A DNA stretch of 64,000 nt from Multifurca ochricompacta (Eukaryota; Basidiomycota; Agaricomycetes; Russulales; Russulaceae): positions 310,001-374,000 of the forward strand of contig WTXG01000006.1 in the NCBI GenBank assembly GCA_022496185.1, in the 5' to 3' direction. The notes under the pieces were generated by a model. It saw nothing but the letters and a program-made list of their open reading frames with translations. It was not told the origin of the DNA and did no database searches. Shown one piece after another: positions 1-12,140 of the stretch. Each line of letters starts with the position of its first letter. The stretch's first letter is position 1. The position numbers were made by a program, and so were the translations under genes.

Positions 1-3000
1 CGCTGAACGAGATCGACTCAGGTATTCATGTTCCTTCAATCTCTTATGGGTTCGTTAAACGGCTTGTGTTGAGAAGGTCTGTTCGACGCGGCCTGGGACC
101 CTCTTGTACCCGGAATGAAGGTGCATTTGGGCTCCGAAGATGCACAGAACACCCAGTTGCTCTTCTCTTTGCTCAAAGCTTTTCGTGCAGTCTTCGTGGA
201 AGGGAGTCATCCTCGCTTCGTTTCGGATGAGTCCTTCCAGCGAACCTTGGAAGTAGTACTCGACCGGAGTCGTGAGGCGCTTCTTTCACGAACACAAGAC
301 GAAGGGACTCGTCGTACGATCGGTGTATTGCTCGATATGGTTGACACCTTTGGGGGCGATCTCTTTGTTGGAGTTAGTCATGCCAAGGTAGGAAAGATGG
401 CCTGTTTTCGACAGTCTAAGGTTGCGTTCACACTGGTCTTTCTTCAAGGCTCTTGATGGGATGATTTTGGAACACGCAGGCAAGGTATTGAGCGTGTCAC
501 CTAAGCTTCTGACGACCTACCTTTCGCGCCGCGATGACCATTTAGTCACACTTGGACTCTGGCGATCCCTTCTCGAGTCGTTACCCTCACACCCCGTCTA
601 CGCGGTCCTTCCACCCCTCTTAGAGGCGGTGGAGCAGCACACTCTTCCAGATCATCTGAAACCCGCCCGGCGGGAATTCGACAGATCAATCAGTGCGATA
701 TTCGCCGATGCCATGGGTTCTGCCAATTCAGATGCATTTCCTCTGCTTCTTCGCCTAATCCGATGCTCAGGTGCGCTCGGGTATCTCGCTATTCCAGTGT
801 CTGATAAGACCTGAAGGTTACTTCGTGACGGACGAATCGTTCGATATATTGTTTCAACAGGTGATCGCCACCTTCGGTGAGATCCTCTCGCACATCCTGC
901 ACGGAGATGAGGAGGACACAGCCAAGTTGGATGTGCTGGTCAATGTTATTGCCGTTTGCCTCGAGAACCGGTTCGAACTGGGTCTTCAAGAGAGATTTGC
1001 CCTCTCTCTTCTTCCCGACGTCTTTGTTGTTGCATTCTTGCTGCCGAAGGCACTGCCAGTACCTGGAATTTCTACAGCAGAGAAGACGTGGAAATCGTGG
1101 TGGGCGAGCGCGCCCTTAGGTTTACAAAGGCAGGTCTGGACGGCCATCTGCGCGCGTTTACAAGACGCTATCTTCCATACCTCGACCCTTGCAAGGTGAG
1201 ACCTGAGCAATTACTACGATATACGTCACTCACCCCAAGATAAGCCCATTGGATATCCTGCGCGCAGCGGCAGATAGTGGCGTTGACAAGCCTTTTGCCG
1301 GGCTGGATGACCTTCTTCCCACTAGCAGATACCTTGACGACTTCTTGTGCAACCTCCGATTAGATCCAGCGGTTCCAAGCCTCGCGATACTCCACCCCCT
1401 CATACCACCCTCTTCCTCGTTCGATGTCGCAGAAGGGCCTGATTGCGAAGCCGATCGACAAGGGCTTGGCGTATATGCACGTGGGGTCCTGATATTGCTG
1501 TACGCATATACTGAGGACAGGGAGCTAGCACGAGCCAACCTGTGGGCGCTCCGGCATTTTCTCGCTCTGGCAATTTATGCGGGAGAACTCCTCAATGTGC
1601 CAACCTTGCCGAATCCAGCATTTTCTCGGACGGTTGAGAAGGATGTATTACGGGACGTTACGGTGAAAATTCAACAGCTGACGACGTATCTTCTGACGAC
1701 AGCCGCTGCGGACGATGTCTGGCATATGAATGTTGTCACGTCCTTGCTAAACGGAAACCACGACGCCTCCTTGGGAGATTTAGCATCTTTCACTGTTGAT
1801 CTGGTCAAGCACGCGCAAGACGGAGACGACAGCCTGCACGTGCGGATACTTCATACTGTGCTGCAGTATGTTCTACGTGACACCACGAGAGAGGAAGCCG
1901 ATCAGTGGTTGTTAGTTGCTCGCAAATTAGACAGGAACGGTAAGCTCGTTGTGGTTGTCAAGGGAGTCTGACCATAACGTTTCGTGAAGCCCCAGAGACT
2001 TCCATTGCAATCGTGCTCTGTGTTACACAGTTTGGTCCCGAGCCCCTCGTCTAGATCGATACCGCAACGAGTTGGCTGCAGGGATTCTAGGTATTCCTGC
2101 TAGTAAAGCTAACACGGACGGCCTGCTTCTGTTGCGTCGCCTCGCTGCCACGGCCCCAGATCCGGACTCAGATGTAGTGTTCTTGTCACAACCCCGTGCA
2201 GTCAACTTCGTGAAGGCATGCCAAGGATGGATCGCATCGGACGAGGAGATTGACGAGGACGTCGAGAGTGAGATCACGAACGTGTTCTTCCACCTCGTTC
2301 CGATCTTGCAGACTGTTTCGGGTTCACATTGGGACTTTATCTTCGATTTGATTGAGAACAATCTTGAGGTCAGTTGAACTGTCTTCCTATTTCTGAGTTA
2401 TGCTTATGCTGATTGCTTTTCTTTAGACTGCCTCATTTGAGGATGATGCAACGTTGACGGTCCTGTGGAGGACTATCCGGCTCATTCAAGTAATACAAGA
2501 CCAAGTCCGTTATAACAAGGCGCTTCGTGCGGACTGGAAGCAGCGCGAGACAACCGTGCTATCCCTCCTGAGGGACACCGTGGCATCAGAACCAAGTATA
2601 TGCGCATTTGTCCACACAAATCAACATCTCACTCATATCTTCAGGGTCTGTGGCTGCATCAACACCTCGGGCAGTGTGCCGAGAAGCCGCCTTGTCCATT
2701 ATGCAAAGCCTTCCCCCTCCCTAATAGATCACACTACTCTGTCAAAGGCGAGCGTCTTCGCGAGTCATGGCAGATTGTATGCTGATCATCTCGATCGATT
2801 ATATACAGATGTCACATCTCTTGTTTGACCCATCTACGAGTGTTCAGACGATGGCTTACGGGATGTTACGGGAGGCGGCACACAAGCGAACAGAACACCT
2901 TGTAATTGAAGCCGGTGTGGACACGGAATCTGTTGTCAGGTCTCTACTTCCCTTAGAGTTGGTATCGTTGCTTCAACAAACCCTTGACATCATTGACGTC

Positions 3001-4264
3001 GATGAGGATTCAAGCTCTGTACGTTCTAAGCATAGATGGATCTCACTTCGAACATCCTCAATTAACCCTATTACAGAGAACGTTCGGAACTTTGCTCGGC
3101 TGGATGATCGCTTTGGATCTTTACTCGAACGCCGTGCGTATAGGTTTTTCTTGCTTCTCCGCCTGAAACCGAGCTAATGATGTCTTTATTACAGTCCATG
3201 AAAGTTAAATCTGGATATTCTGAGCATCTACAGGAACTTGGATTGGTCGACACGCATCTGATTCCCTTGATTCTAAATCTGCTCCAATTGTATGGAGGCG
3301 TTGGCAAAGCCGTCAAGTTGGATATGTGGTCGGTTGATCAATTCTACATTGAGCGTAAGATATTGTAACGTCTCATCATTCCGAGTGGCGGTACTCACGC
3401 ATTCATCAGTATACGACCCTGAAATTCCTCTGAGTATCCGGCTCTTGGCCGCTCATGTTTATTATCGAGCTCTCTTAACCATTCCCTCCCTTATACGTTC
3501 GTGGCTAGTCGATTGCAAGGATAAGAACCTGTCCACAACGGTCACGAGCTATACCGCGACACACTTCTCACCCGTCATAATCGACACTGAGCTGACTCAC
3601 ATAAAGAGCCCGGAGGGCCTCAATGAGCTCAACGCCGAAAATCTCACTATCAAGGTAGCCAACGCCGTCAATGAGGTTACCGCCGCATACAACGTTGACG
3701 AGCACCAGCTGGAGCTCACGCTGAAAATTCCCAATGATTGGCCGTTGCAACGAGTGACCGTGAAGGACTCGAAGAGAATTGGCGTCCCGGAGAATCGTTG
3801 GCGAGGCTGGTTGCTGGGTGTGCAGCAGATTGTTTGGTCCCAGGTATGTGGGATGTGTACCTGGTTTTTGCCAACGCGTTTGTCAGTCGCTAAGAAAAAA
3901 GTCTCTCAGAACGGACGCATCGTTGATGCGATTAGTCTTTTCAAGAAAAATGTCACGTTGCACTTCGAGGGTCAGACAGAGTGCGCGATTTGTTACTCGT
4001 AAGTGTTGATCTTCTTCTATTTGTGTGCGTGTCGAGCATGCTAATTGGACCCGTACATTATTAGTATCATCAGTCTTTCCGATGGCTCTCTTCCTCGGAA
4101 GCCATGCAAAACATGCAAGAACCGTTTCCACTCTTCATGTTTGTACAAGGTACGCTTTCTATCAAATACCTTTGTATGAGCATGTTTTGTTCAAAAGTGG
4201 CGTTAAGTGGTTCAACACGAGTCATTCTTCAAGTTGCCCCCTTTGTCGCTCTGAATTTATGTAG
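1..4264 (+). CDS. LTN1: E3 ubiquitin-protein ligase listerin (partial, 5' end outside window)
   Basis: Listerin is the RING E3 of the ribosome quality control complex; it ubiquitylates nascent chains stalled on 60S subunits. The upstream exons are long, helical HEAT-like repeat sequence. The last exons give the diagnostic C-terminal RING: CAIC (near 3985), an intron, then CKTC, FHSSC, a further intron, and WFNTSHSSSCPLC with the stop at 4262-4264. Spacing and the terminal CPLCRSE match the listerin RING, which always ends the protein. Introns are short; the first visible exon ends near 22 and the next begins near 80. The exon junction near 387-422 does not splice cleanly in phase and may hide an intron I placed wrongly or a one-base error. 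The N-terminal half lies before the window. Confidence 0.9.
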
Positions 4265-4664
4265 ATAGCAAGTTAGTAGAATCATCCACATGTTATAAGC
4301 ATTAATCTAGCTATCCAATACGTGTATTCTTACATTGTAACTAGACAAGCGAAACCCATTGCATACGAGACTAACGCTCCTTGAGTGCCGAGGACCTTTG
4401 ACACGTAGACGTAGGAATCGGGATAGAAACCCTATAACGCAAGGTATTGCGCTCCGGCTGGTCTTTTGTTTGTGGGCGTTGGTGTCAATCAACCATCCAG
4501 CTCATCACTTTTAAAACCGATAAAAAAAAAAAATACATCAGGGGTTCACTCCCTCCCAAAATAGAAAAGAGGGGCGCGATCATCCACCTCCCGCTCGCCC
4601 GCCGCGAAAGAAAAAGAAAAGAAAAGAAAAAAGTGTATCAAGTAGATCAAGGTGTTGCATCCGG
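4265..4664. other. Intergenic, 400 bp, convergent
   Basis: Lies between the listerin stop and the stop of the small minus-strand gene. It is AT-rich with A-runs and a AAAAGAAAAGAAAAGAAAAA stretch (about 4612-4632). A longer open frame on the plus strand is not supported. It may hold both 3' untranslated regions. Confidence 0.6.
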
Positions 4665-5114
4665 TCAATGGAAGTCCGAGGCAGCGGATTCCAAGGCAGC
4701 GAGCTTATCTACCAGATCATCCATCACGTCTCTTTGGGAAGCACGAGGAGCGGTAGAAACGGAATCTGACTGGTCACTTGTTCCGCGTTGCCACTGCTGC
4801 TGTGTTGTTGTTGTTGTTGTTGTTGTTTCACGGGCACAAGAGGCGCGCTGAGTGGCTCGAAACCGGGCGCGATCCGACGTAGGGCTTCACGCTTCCTTCT
4901 CAACTTATCTTCTTCTCGTGTACGGAGATAAGCCTCGCGTTTCACCGCGTGTGCCGCTATTGTCGCTCGACGATTTGATTCGACGGCAAGGATGTGGGGT
5001 TCGAGTGTGAAGGGGTAGACGAACTTGATGTTGTTTTGGATGGGGGGGGGGGGGGAGGTGGAGGTGAGGTGGGTGAAGAAGGGTGATTGGTTGAGGATGG
5101 AGGGGGGAAGTCAT
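4665..5114 (-). CDS. Small conserved hypothetical protein with poly-Gln tract (frame disrupted)
   Basis: Three frames on the minus strand make one coherent small protein: an N-terminal part starting at 5114, a basic helix around 4860-4980 (REEDKLRRKREALRRIAPGF), a CAA repeat encoding seven Gln (4808-4830), and an acidic C-terminus (MDDLVDKLAALESAASDFH) ending at 4665. Moving between them needs one net extra base near the C6 run at 5105-5110 and one lost base near the CAA repeat. The downstream part could instead be reached by an intron with a GT at about 4838. I do not recognise the family; the basic helix followed by a short DDLVDKLAAL helix is the most conserved-looking part. The neighbouring 14-G run (5042-5055) makes base-calling here doubtful. 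Confidence 0.5.
5042..5055 (+). repeat. G14 homopolymer
   Basis: Fourteen consecutive G on the plus strand, within the N-terminal coding part of the minus-strand gene (poly-Pro there). Base count in such runs is unreliable. Confidence 0.95.
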
Positions 5115-5815
5115 AGTATTACGTAGTTATATTGATTTGTATCATCCGACGGATAGAGAGAGGAGATATGAGCTTAAATTATCCATTAGGCTGGGGGGGG
5201 GGGGGGGGAGATTGCTCACATACATATGGGTTCACGCTTTCGGGGAGTGGATGAATGTCAGGAGGGAGCTCTACCTAGTGCAACAACATGGGTAATAGGA
5301 TGACGGAGGAACGGGAGGGGTTTTTTTTTTTTTATGCTCACCGGTCTGGGAACGCGCAAGCTGGGAGATTGAATCAAGGGAACGCGAGATGCAGCAGCAT
5401 ATTGAGACTTGGCTGGGTTGAGGGGAGTTTGAAGAAACGGGTGATTAAAGGTATGAAAGATGGGAACGGACATCTTTTCAAGTCAAAGGCTTACATTGAT
5501 CGTGAGACATTGAGGAAAATTAATTGGAGACCTTTCGCTGGTGAACTGAGTGGTGAACACGAATGGTGAACACGAACGGCAGTTTGGCATCCTGCCAAAG
5601 TTTTAGACACAGTCACGTGTCATAGACAACAGTAGTGGGTATTTTAAAAGAGACAAGAGACAGAGACAAGTGTAAGGAAAAACGGAAAAAAGTGACGTGA
5701 GAGAAAAACATAGTACGAAGTACGAAAAGAACAGGGCATAAGCAAGGGTTCTGTGAACACTATATCATACTCGAATAGTTCTGGGGATTTAAAAGAGGAA
5801 GAGGTATCAGCTTAA
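5115..5815. other. Intergenic, 700 bp, with long mononucleotide runs
   Basis: Contains G16 at 5193-5208 and T13 near 5321-5333. The region between 5560 and 5815 is AT-rich and precedes (in antisense) the SDR 3' end. No gene is supported. Confidence 0.6.
5193..5208 (+). repeat. G16 homopolymer
   Basis: Sixteen consecutive G in an intergenic stretch. Confidence 0.95.
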
Positions 5816-7106
5816 CTAAATATCTTTGACCTGCTCTTCACACCACTCCCAAAGCTTCTTCTCGAGCTCGGGGTCTAGTGCTTCTTATTTGGGAGTGTGA
5901 CCCGTGCCCAGGGTGTGAGAAACTGAAAGTAAAAAAAACGTAAGTTGGTACCCAACGCTATGGTCAAGGAAGAAAAATGCCCACCTTGCCATTAAGTTCA
6001 GCGGCCGCGGGGGCGGTGCCAGCGTACAAGGAATTGATTGCGCCATAAGAGACCTCATATGTCACCAATCGTCCAATGCGCTGTACGAGGCCGCTTGCGT
6101 GACGTGAGAGATCCGTATTAATGCTTCCTGGGTGTAACGAAATAGACACGATGCCTTCGCTGCCGTATCGTCGAGCGAGTTCATTCGAAAAGAGGATATT
6201 GCCCTGAGCAGATGAATACTAATAAAAAGATACGATCCTCAAGAAACCCTTACCATCTTGCTCTGGCCGTATAATTTGGACGTGCCGAGCTTCTTGCGTG
6301 CCTCGAGCGCATCATTTCCGGTAGCGAGCGTGGACCATCGGATAGTCTCTGGCGCTCCCATGTTGTGACCAATGGAGCTCACATTGACAACACGGACAGT
6401 TCCGGCGGGAACCTTTTTTGCAGTCGCAGTGAGGACGGGAAGGAGCAACGTGGTGAAATAGAAGTGGCCTGCATATTGATTGACACGTGAGGACAGGAAA
6501 TATATGATGAATAGCGGAGCAGTTGCGAAGTGAATCCGTATCCGCACCTAACACGTTCGTCCCGAATTGCATATCGTAACCTTGTACTGTCACCTGATCC
6601 ATCGGCGTGTACATGACACCACTGCGTCGTGTTAGGGGCGTGTTTCGTAGCAAGCGAGAGCGTTCAATGTGGTTTATACCTACCCATTGTTATAGATCGT
6701 ATGAAGCTCGGACTCCTTGCTAATGTATTCTTCAGCGGCGGCCTTGACGGAGGCGAGGTCCGCTAGGTCGAGCTTTAGAAAGTCAATGGTCTCCTTTCCT
6801 GTCACCTTCTTGAGCTCTTCGATCGCCTTTCGTGATTTCTCCTCTGACCGCGTGGCGATGTACACTTTGGCACCTTTCGAGAGCAGCACCTAGGAATACT
6901 CTTAATCAAACCCAAGACGGGCCACGATGGAGATGAGAAGATGAAGTAAAAAAAAAAAGGCTCACTCGTGCCGTCTCCTTCCCTATCCCACCATTACCAC
7001 CGGTGATTATGACGATTTTGCCTGTGTGATCTGGGACGTCTACGGTATTCCAAGTTGGCTTGGGAGGAAATAATTGGCTGAGGATCCCAATGCGCTTTTC
7101 GGTCAT
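5816..7106 (-). CDS. Short-chain dehydrogenase/reductase (retinol dehydrogenase / WW-oxidoreductase-like)
   Basis: NAD(P)(H)-dependent oxidoreductase of the SDR superfamily. Starting at 7106, the first exon carries the cofactor motif TGGNGGIGKETAR (TGxxxGxG). The next exon holds ATRSEEKSRKAIEELK and LDLADLASVKAA (NADP-binding Arg and the conserved acidic residue). The NAG-like motif appears as NNG at the end of that exon; VVNVSSIGHNMG supplies the catalytic Ser region, and SKLYGQSKM the YxxxK motif. The following exon gives NELARRYGSEGI and HPGSINTDLSRH, typical of fungal members. The C-terminus (TPWARVTLPNK, then EALDPELEKKLWEWCEEQVKDI) is split by a one-base loss near 5884-5890, where the unshifted frame meets TAA. 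Substrate cannot be predicted. Four or five introns; no signal peptide. Confidence 0.85.
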
Positions 7107-9977
7107 AGCTAAGAGAATCTCAGGTAACAGTAGAGGCTGGAGTGAATGGGGAAAAGAAAATGGAAAGACGAGGGAGGGGGTGAGAGATAAGGGATGGGCT
7201 CTTTTGTTTGTTTCAAAGTGGCACGAGTATAATATGCCCTACAAAGAAACCGCCTGTCAGAACATGCGGCGAACTTGCAGCGAAGCGATGAGCAAGGTAT
7301 AATTCCTTGATTCCGCTGTCAGAAGGATGAACATGCCGCGGCGACCCTGAAGTATAAAACAAAAACACAGCCTGTGTTACTGCACTCCAACATCCATGCA
7401 AAATGTTGATTGGGCCCGGCCAACCGAGTTAAAGAGCTCGCTCATTGAACTGAGACTGAGCTCACCCCACCCAGAATCCAGGAGGAGCCTTAAAGCCCAT
7501 GGAATGAAACGAAACGAAGGTAAGGCTCAGTAATTATAGAAGGTGATATGAAAGGTTTACGCTTACGAGAATGGCGACGGCGCTAGAAGTAACAAGTGAA
7601 GAAGAACACAACACCAACAAACCTTGTACAATGTACATGTCCAGGCATCCGATGGACACTACTTGAAGGGAATCTAGCCGCGGCATTTCTCCTTCAAAGT
7701 GATCAGATGGACGAGTTGGAGTTAGAGTTGGAGATGGGCTGGGCTGGTTTATTGGCAACTTGCATCTTGCCATTGCCACGAATCCGACTCTCAAGCCAAC
7801 CAATTTTGGTGTTTTCTTTCCCATGAAATATGGGATTTGATATACCACCGGTACGGTCAAGAGGAAATTCACATGGGGGAATGGTGCACTCTGCCCTGCC
7901 TCTCGACCTTCATTTACCAATCACCGGAACAGTTGTGGCGCGAAATAGAGTCGTGATGGATTGAATGCACTCGGGTTCTGGCTTATTCCCGACTGCATCG
8001 AGACGTAGTAATCAACCCTTGGTCGGTACTCTCAAAACTTTCCGCTCAGTTCTAGCACTTCCGGGGAGAACAATAAGCGATAATATCTTTGGCTTAATTG
8101 GAGAGTTCGGACTCATTGGTGGGGCGAACAAGGACCTTACACTCTCCCCCCATAGCACAGCAACAATTCGCGGCGGGCAGGTGGGGGGGGACACGGGGAA
8201 GCAAGTCAAGAGAGACAAGGAAACCGGCCAACTGGGGTTGTCTTTGTAGCGCAGCTATAAATAATATTCCAAATCTTCAGAGTTGATAGCAAAACAAAAA
8301 GTTGAAGTTATACGTCACGTCATTATGAGAATACCATTTTCATCTGATATCGTATCATCCCCGTCCCCCATCCCCCATCATGTTCTTGGAGGAAGGCCAT
8401 AGTCTCGGGTCCACTGATTTGTTTTAAACATCCTTCTAAATGATTTCTATTCGAGCACCGCACCGCTTTAGATAAAATACAGTACCCCAAATATACTTTT
8501 TTTATTTTGACGAACGTGTTCTCACATAACGCCGAAATAACCCGACAACAAGGGAACATCGTCCAGCGATAGGGACAGGGACAAAGGGGGAGGGGGGTAA
8601 CCGACCACGCCTACAGCATGAGGGGAGCAATAGTAGTAGCACAATTGACATGTGGGTGCACTGCAGTCGGGTCAGCTCCCAACTTATCTCGTTGTTTTTC
8701 TTTTCACTGCCCTTGCCTGGTAACAATCGGCTATTCCAGGCTATCCCCAAAGTGATCGCATCCTTCTGCTGGTTTCTCTTTTGGGCCTGGTGAGACTCTT
8801 ACAGTCAAAAGAGTAATGGAAGGGAAGGGAAGGCGAGGCGAGGCGAGGCGAGAATGATACGCCGCTTCACGTCACACGCTCCCCCAAGCCACCCAGAGTT
8901 ATGAATCAGCACCCTCAGTCAGCTATGCTTTTTCGGTTTTCGTTCACGCCCCGTCCCATCTAGGCGAGGCTAGGTCTAGCTAGGTCTACTGGAGTGAGTT
9001 CGGAACTGTACTCCGTATCCGTATGCTATTGCTTTTTTCACAAGGAACAAAGAGAGACAGAAAGAAGGATGCCTGCTTGTCTATGACTGACTGACTGATT
9101 GACTGACTGACTGACTGACTGTTACAACAAGCTATCTCGGCATCGGCAGAATACGGTAGTACATCACCTTCTCCTCCCACACTCCCACAGTGTGATGCGT
9201 TCTTGGTGGACATGTTTGTAATCGCACATAGCCACGCCCAATTTGCGTTTATGTCAACATCTAAGATTCATGCGCGTACCCGTATGAAATGAAAATGAGA
9301 GTTCCGCAGCTGTTGATTCACTTTTTTCACCTTTCAAAGGGCCGCCGCGGAAGCTCTGCACGCGGCAAGCACGTTTTGGCTGCCATGATCCACCATGCTC
9401 GGGAGTGCACTGTAAGTAGGGTATGTAGTATGTGTGTACAACCAGACACACCACACGCATAACCACCAACCAGAACACACCCCTACTACCTGGGAAGGAG
9501 GAGGACGGGAGTGTGATATTAATAAATTTATTTGAAATCGGAGTCGAATTGTGGATTTGGGTGGATGACAAGCCACCGCCGGCACAGATCGGAAGATGAG
9601 CCGAACGTAAGGACACATTCGACCGACACACACCCCCACCCCTGCAAAACTACACAAACTTCAAATATCGATTTTCGATCGAATGGCGATTGGCGCTCGT
9701 TCACCGACATGATGTGGTTCTGGTTCTGGTTGCTATACACCTCTTTCAAAAGTTTGTGAGTGTGTGGGTGTTGGTGTGGGTGGGAAACCCCCGGTCTGGT
9801 GAGCTTTGGCCTTCGCGCGCTGCTCCTAACCCGCGTGTTCCATTAACTGGATCTATTTCTATCTTATCCTATATCCAGAGAATATATAAATAAAAAGCCA
9901 AAGTGAGGTTTGTCTACAAGGCCCCCTTTCCCCCTTTCTCGACAGAATCATTCATTCTAAGTACAAACAAAAACATC
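7107..9977. other. 2.9 kb spacer with simple repeats
   Basis: Upstream of the SDR start and before the small gene at 9978. Open frames here are short, overlap on both strands and show no family. Notable: a GGCGA tandem near 8828-8850, a GACT tandem at 9084-9120, and T/G-rich and CCCC-rich patches. A TATATAAATAAAAA box at 9880-9893 is a likely promoter for 9978. Confidence 0.5.
9084..9120. repeat. GACT tetranucleotide microsatellite
   Basis: About nine units of GACT/CTGA with one GATT interruption. Confidence 0.9.
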
Positions 9978-10564
9978 ATGGCCACTGCGATGCACGCGAC
10001 AACATTGTCCTCCTCTCCATCATCATCATCATCCTCCTCCTCACCGTCTATGGTCATGAAATCACCAAAGTTTGCGCTCGCGCAGGTACACGACGATGTC
10101 TGTCTCGTACAGGGTAAGTTCATTTGGATTGGTATTCTTGCCCCCTTCACTGACGTGCCTGCCTGCCTAACCTTTCATTCATCCCCCTGTCCCTGCTCCT
10201 CCACACACACACACACCCCTCCCCCCCCCCTTTCTTCTTTTGTTAATTTTTTTTAGTCTGTTCATCCCTCGCTCATGAGAGTTGCCATTCCGCACTCAGC
10301 GCGGTCGAGGCGCAAATCTATGCGCACGAGTTCATCACCATCTTCCGGTACTCACATCCTGCGATCCTTCACCCATCCGATATCCGGATACTTGAGTGGC
10401 TCGATGAGCAGAGCGTGTTGAATGAGGCCGACAAAGGCACCGTCTTTCTCGCTCGGGACGTCATGGAGCGTCTCCGACGCCTCACGGACCGGCGATGGTC
10501 AATAGGGCTAGTCACAAGACCAAGGGCGAGTTATTCCCGCGGAGGAAGATGGATCCCATCATGA
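9978..10564 (+). CDS. Hypothetical protein, two exons, 147 aa
   Basis: Exon 1 (9978-10113) starts MATAMHATTLSS, has a Ser run from TCN repeats, then FALAQVHDDVCLVQ. A donor GTAAGT at 10114 and an acceptor TTTTTTTTAG at 10256 define a 143-nt intron. Exon 2 (10257-10564) reads in phase as VCSSLAHESCHSALSAVEAQIY, then helical sequence with ILHPSDIRILEWLDEQ and GTVFLARDVMERLRRLTDRRW, and stops TGA at 10562. The clean splice and the ordered, non-repetitive second exon argue for a real gene, although exon 2 has no ATG. A TATATAAATAAAAA box lies about 90 bp upstream. I do not recognise a family; the product looks soluble. Confidence 0.55.
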
Positions 10565-11167
10565 TTCCTCCCCCCCTCCTTCCCTCACCTCCCCTCCCTC
10601 ACTTCACTCCCACTCACCTATTTTAATCCTCCTTCCCTCGGCCGACGCCCCTCCTCAATTTTCCCCCGTCGTCGTCGGAGTTGATTGTGGTGCCGGTTGT
10701 ACTTGTGTCTCCATGCGGGTAACTTATATTCGCGCATAGTGGTAGTAGTTATTTGTACTTGATTTTCTCTTCTCTTCATTCCTCTCGACAAATGATCAAC
10801 GCGACTTGTTCATTGAAAAAATCTATAGACAGTAGAGGGATAGAGGAAACACCCAGTGACGCAAAAAAAATTCCATGTTAGTTCTAGTTCGATTTTGTTC
10901 GGTACAACGGGCCGTGTGTGTGCTGCTGCTGCTGCCCACTCGCTTACTCGCTTACTCGTCAACTCGTCAAGATGTCCGAACTGAGCCAAATTCGGCATTT
11001 CTGATCGTCCCCAATCGTACGTATGTCATCCCCGTCCCGGAAACTCACGGGCTTTGCGACACAAGGGTTAAGGCATTGAACATATTAACTACCAGTAACG
11101 TCGTCCTGGTACCCCATACTTGTCTACACGACGCCACCGCGTGTCCATCACTTCGACGTTATTAACG
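10565..11167. other. Intergenic, 600 bp, convergent
   Basis: Between the stop codons of the 9978 gene and the SnoaL-like gene. Starts with a pyrimidine-rich 3' stretch (10565-10680). Nothing gene-like. Confidence 0.5.
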
Positions 11168-11776
11168 TCAGGCAGCAGCAGCAGCAGCAGCCTGGGCATC
11201 CGCGGTCTGCTTGGTGTCGATAATTCTGAATTGAGGTAATTTGGATGTGAGATCCAGAGCTGAGCGTGAAGATGAATATGGATTCATTGCTGAAATGAGG
11301 ACCATCCGGATGATCGTTGTATAGCCTCGACTAAAAACAAAAACAAGGGTTTTTTTTGTCAATCGGCGGGTACCCTTGCAAGCAAAGCCACGGGACGTAT
11401 TAAACCAAATATCAATAATACGCACGTGAACCCAAATACTCTCTGGGGCTTCATTGTATTTGAATATCTCATACTGTAACGCCGACCGGAACCACCAATG
11501 TTAAATTATGTATGTCCCTTCCGCGCCCTCGCATACTCCAGCAAAGCATCTGTCACGCACCTTCACTGGGACGTAACCAAGCGCAGTTCCGACGGCCTTT
11601 GCGTATGCAATGCCCTGTGCCTTATTTTTAGGAGGGTCATTTGCAGATGCCGGAAGGGTGGTGTGTCTGTAATCATCGGCGAACACCGCCTCGAGGACAT
11701 CAAATTTCCAGCCTGAGATGGCTTCGTAAAACTGATGCACGACGCTGAGCTGTGGAGAAACGTTGGCGGATGTCAT
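11168..11776 (-). CDS. SnoaL/NTF2-like fold protein
   Basis: Small alpha+beta cone-barrel protein of the SnoaL-like/NTF2 superfamily; members bind small hydrophobic ligands or act as isomerases or hydrolases, and fungal ones are mostly uncharacterised. Exon 1 from 11776 gives SPQLSVVHQFYEAISGWKFD, then AVFADDYRHTTLPAS and ALGYVPVK. Exon 2 gives YEIFKYNEAPESIWVH, typical of the beta-strand region where the polyketide-cyclase families have Glu/Trp/His. Exon 3 (after a TTTTTTAG-type acceptor near 11331) gives DGPHFSNESIFIFTLSSGS. The C-terminus VDTKQ-like (IDTKQTADAQ plus a poly-Ala tail from GCA repeats, stop 11168-11170) lies in another frame, so there is one extra base (or two lost) near 11222-11226. 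About 145 aa, the family's usual length. No transmembrane segment. Confidence 0.7.
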
Positions 11777-11859
11777 CGTAATGTGTAGTCTTCTTGGGAG
11801 CGAACTGCTCAGCTTTCTGAGAATAGGCCATTTTTTTTATAAGCAGCCTGAAGCGAACT

Positions 11860-12140
11860 TCAACCCGAATTAAGGGCGAACGGTACCCACGTCTCTTTCT
11901 CATCACCTGCCTTTGCATCTGTGCCGAGCAAGTCGTGATGGGGAGCAGAAAAAGCAGATGATACAGCGCCTGAGCTGATGAGGGAATCAGTCTTTACGTA
12001 ATCTGTAAGCCATGGCCATTTCATTCATTAGTTATTAGGAGGAACCACGCAATGATACGAAAGGCGCATTAGACATTTGACAAAATGGATGTGGATGTTG
12101 TTCCTAGCTCGCGAGGAGACATAAAGACTGACACTGACAT
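11860..12140 (-). CDS. Possible small two-exon gene, about 65-70 aa
   Basis: On the minus strand an acceptor CTTACAG at about 12006 is followed by 43 in-frame sense codons (TDSLISSGAVSSAFSAPHHD ... KETWVPFALNSG) to a TGA at 11860-11862. Upstream, ATG at 12140 opens MSVSVFMSPRELGTTSTSIL, and a GTCTAA donor-like site follows about 66 codon bases later. The two pieces are one base out of phase with this donor, so either the donor differs or there is an indel of the kind seen elsewhere here. The open frame has no start codon of its own. No family recognised. It ends 84 bp upstream of the SnoaL-like start on the same strand, so an alternative is that it is 5' leader of that gene. Confidence 0.3.

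Noticed and set aside
7534..7920. 128-codon minus-strand ORF
   Set aside because: Unusual composition, overlaps short frames on the other strand, no family; probably chance.
9084..9120. Tandem units considered as a CRISPR-like or direct-repeat array
   Set aside because: Uniform 4-nt unit with no spacers; a plain microsatellite in a eukaryote.
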